Positions 63,115 through 64,000 of a DNA stretch of 64,000 nucleotides are shown here, in pieces (within the stretch, counting starts at the first letter, position 1; the number at the start of each line of letters is the position of its first letter). The notes below the pieces were generated by a model. The model searched no databases. It saw only the letters and a list, made by a program, of their open reading frames with translations, and was not told where the DNA came from. The stretch spans positions 372,001 through 436,000 of the forward strand of contig NZ_KB898708.1 of assembly GCF_000377745.1 (NCBI RefSeq), given 5' to 3'. Origin of the DNA: Gilvimarinus chinensis DSM 19667 (GTDB lineage Bacteria > Pseudomonadota > Gammaproteobacteria > Pseudomonadales > Cellvibrionaceae). The position numbers and the translations under genes are program-made.

Positions 63115-64000
63115 ATGTACAGCCACACACGTTTTAACTGGCGCCCCCTGGCGGCAGCCATTGCCGGGGCAGCGCTGCTCAGCGCTTGCGCGACGCAACC
63201 TCAATCAAATGCGCAGGCGGCCCTCACACTCAACGAGAAAGAATACTTCGACTCAGCCGCCGTGGATGTTTTTGCCTTTTCCAGTAAACCTGGTGGCTTG
63301 TTTTTTGATGCGAAAACAGCGGGTATAGAAATTATTCAGCACGGCGAGCGCACCGCGACCAATGGCGATGTTCGCCTGCTGCACACCCCCGAGCAGTGGG
63401 ACGGTATGGGCCAGTTTGTGTCGCGCGATGTAAACCCTGAAACAGGCACGATCACCACCAAGCTCGCCTACCCCGAGCTGGACTTCAGTTACACCGTCGA
63501 AGCCAAGACCAATGAGTCTGGCATTAGCGTTAGCGTGCATTTAGACCAACCGCTACCCGCCGAGCTTGAAGGCAAAGCCGGTTTTAATATGGAGTTTGTG
63601 CCCGCCGAATACTGGGATAAAACCTATTTGGCCGATGGTACGCCCGGACAATTTCCCCGCTCAGCTTCTACCGCCCACGGTATGCGAATGAATGCGGATG
63701 GCCTTACCGAGCCCACCCCTTTCGCCCGAGGTAAAACCCTGGTACTGGCGCCCGAAGATAACGAGCGCCGTGTAACAATTCGCGAAACCTTAGGCGATGG
63801 CGAATTGATGCTGTTCGATGGTCGCACCAAGGCGCAAAACGGCTGGTATGTAGTACGCGATATGATACCCGCAGGCAGCAGCGGAAAAGTCGTGGAGTGG
63901 AACATAGAAATTAGCGCCATCCCCAACTGGGTGCGCAAACCCGTTGTAGGGTATTCGCAGGTGGGTTACCACCCTGCTCAACCCAAGCAAGCAGTGATTG
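63115..64000 (+). CDS. GH9-like glycoside hydrolase lipoprotein (3' part off window)
   Basis: 295 codons are visible. A lipoprotein signal ends LLSACATQ with Cys25 anchored. Residues 30-270 are a beta-rich N-terminal domain not recognised. At the window edge VGYSQVGYHPAQPKQAV begins, the start of the immunoglobulin-like domain that precedes GH9 cellulase/glucosaminidase catalytic modules. Endo-beta-glucanase or exo-glucosaminidase are possible; the catalytic part is not in view. Probably outer-membrane anchored. ATG 63115 follows AAGGAG by six bases. Confidence 0.7.
   Translation, partial: MYSHTRFNWRPLAAAIAGAALLSACATQPQSNAQAALTLNEKEYFDSAAVDVFAFSSKPGGLFFDAKTAGIEIIQHGERTATNGDVRLLHTPEQWDGMGQFVSRDVNPETGTITTKLAYPELDFSYTVEAKTNESGISVSVHLDQPLPAELEGKAGFNMEFVPAEYWDKTYLADGTPGQFPRSASTAHGMRMNADGLTEPTPFARGKTLVLAPEDNERRVTIRETLGDGELMLFDGRTKAQNGWYVVRDMIPAGSSGKVVEWNIEISAIPNWVRKPVVGYSQVGYHPAQPKQAVI

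Overview
The window is chromosomal DNA of a marine, moderately halophilic gammaproteobacterium, most likely in or near the Cellvibrionaceae (the Saccharophagus/Teredinibacter/Gilvimarinus neighbourhood). The basis is Pseudomonas-like gene order in several blocks (fabD-plsX-rpmF-yceD beside rluC; rlmKL-rmf-pyrD; NAD-glutamate dehydrogenase next to a MoxR/Bat operon), a poly-serine-linked surface lipoprotein, a GH9-type glycoside hydrolase, and an ectoine cluster. This placement is inference; no 16S or species marker is present. Gene density is high and essentially every stretch is accounted for.

Layout. 1-5.2 kb: fatty-acid and ribosome genes on the minus strand (fabD, plsX, rpmF, yceD) behind a near-consensus promoter, then a divergent Maf pyrophosphatase, a HAD phosphatase and rluC. 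5.2-9.2 kb: RNase E with a ~575-nt structured leader, then tRNA-Ser(UGA). 9.2-14.8 kb: yccA, the tusDCBE sulfur relay, a D-cysteine desulfhydrase/ACC deaminase-like enzyme with a sodium:alanine symporter, an isolated yajC, and an AraC-type regulator lacking a sensor domain. 15-20.6 kb: a compact minus-strand run of surface metalloprotease, lipoprotein, aguA, aguB, diguanylate cyclase and bcp. 20.7-29.3 kb: J-domain protein, cmoM, GIY-YIG and DTW proteins, an M16 peptidase, and a PP2C phosphatase with a membrane Ser/Thr kinase carrying PEGA and FGE-sulfatase-like domains. 29.3-37 kb: uvrB, then ectABC-ask with a coupled TPR membrane protein and a divergent ectR. 37-41 kb: sirB2-like, LysR, azoR, pirin and two unrecognised envelope genes. 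41.2-41.5 kb: a MITE-like multi-hairpin element abutting an ABC exporter gene. 43-49.5 kb: rlmKL, rmf, pyrD, a DUF2835 protein and succinate-semialdehyde dehydrogenase. 49.6-62.8 kb: NAD-glutamate dehydrogenase and a seven-gene overlapping MoxR-DUF58-DUF4381-BatA-BatB-BatD-M50 operon. 63.1 kb to the end: the 5' part of a GH9-like lipoprotein.

Functional themes. Ectoine genes, glutamate dehydrogenase and sodium symport fit salt adaptation. The agmatine genes make putrescine and are interleaved with a GGEEF cyclase. Several modules (kinase/phosphatase, Bat operon with a site-2-type protease, Ser-linked lipoprotein protease) point to envelope surveillance.

The most novel-looking items are: the ~267-bp terminal-inverted-repeat element whose right end supplies the Shine-Dalgarno sequence of the ABC exporter; the coupled lipoprotein-metalloprotease pair; the M50 peptidase fused into the Bat operon; the predicted leaderless yceD-rpmF-plsX-fabD message; and the tusE terminator that lies inside its own catalytic C-terminal codons. 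No CRISPR array, prophage or intact insertion sequence was seen.
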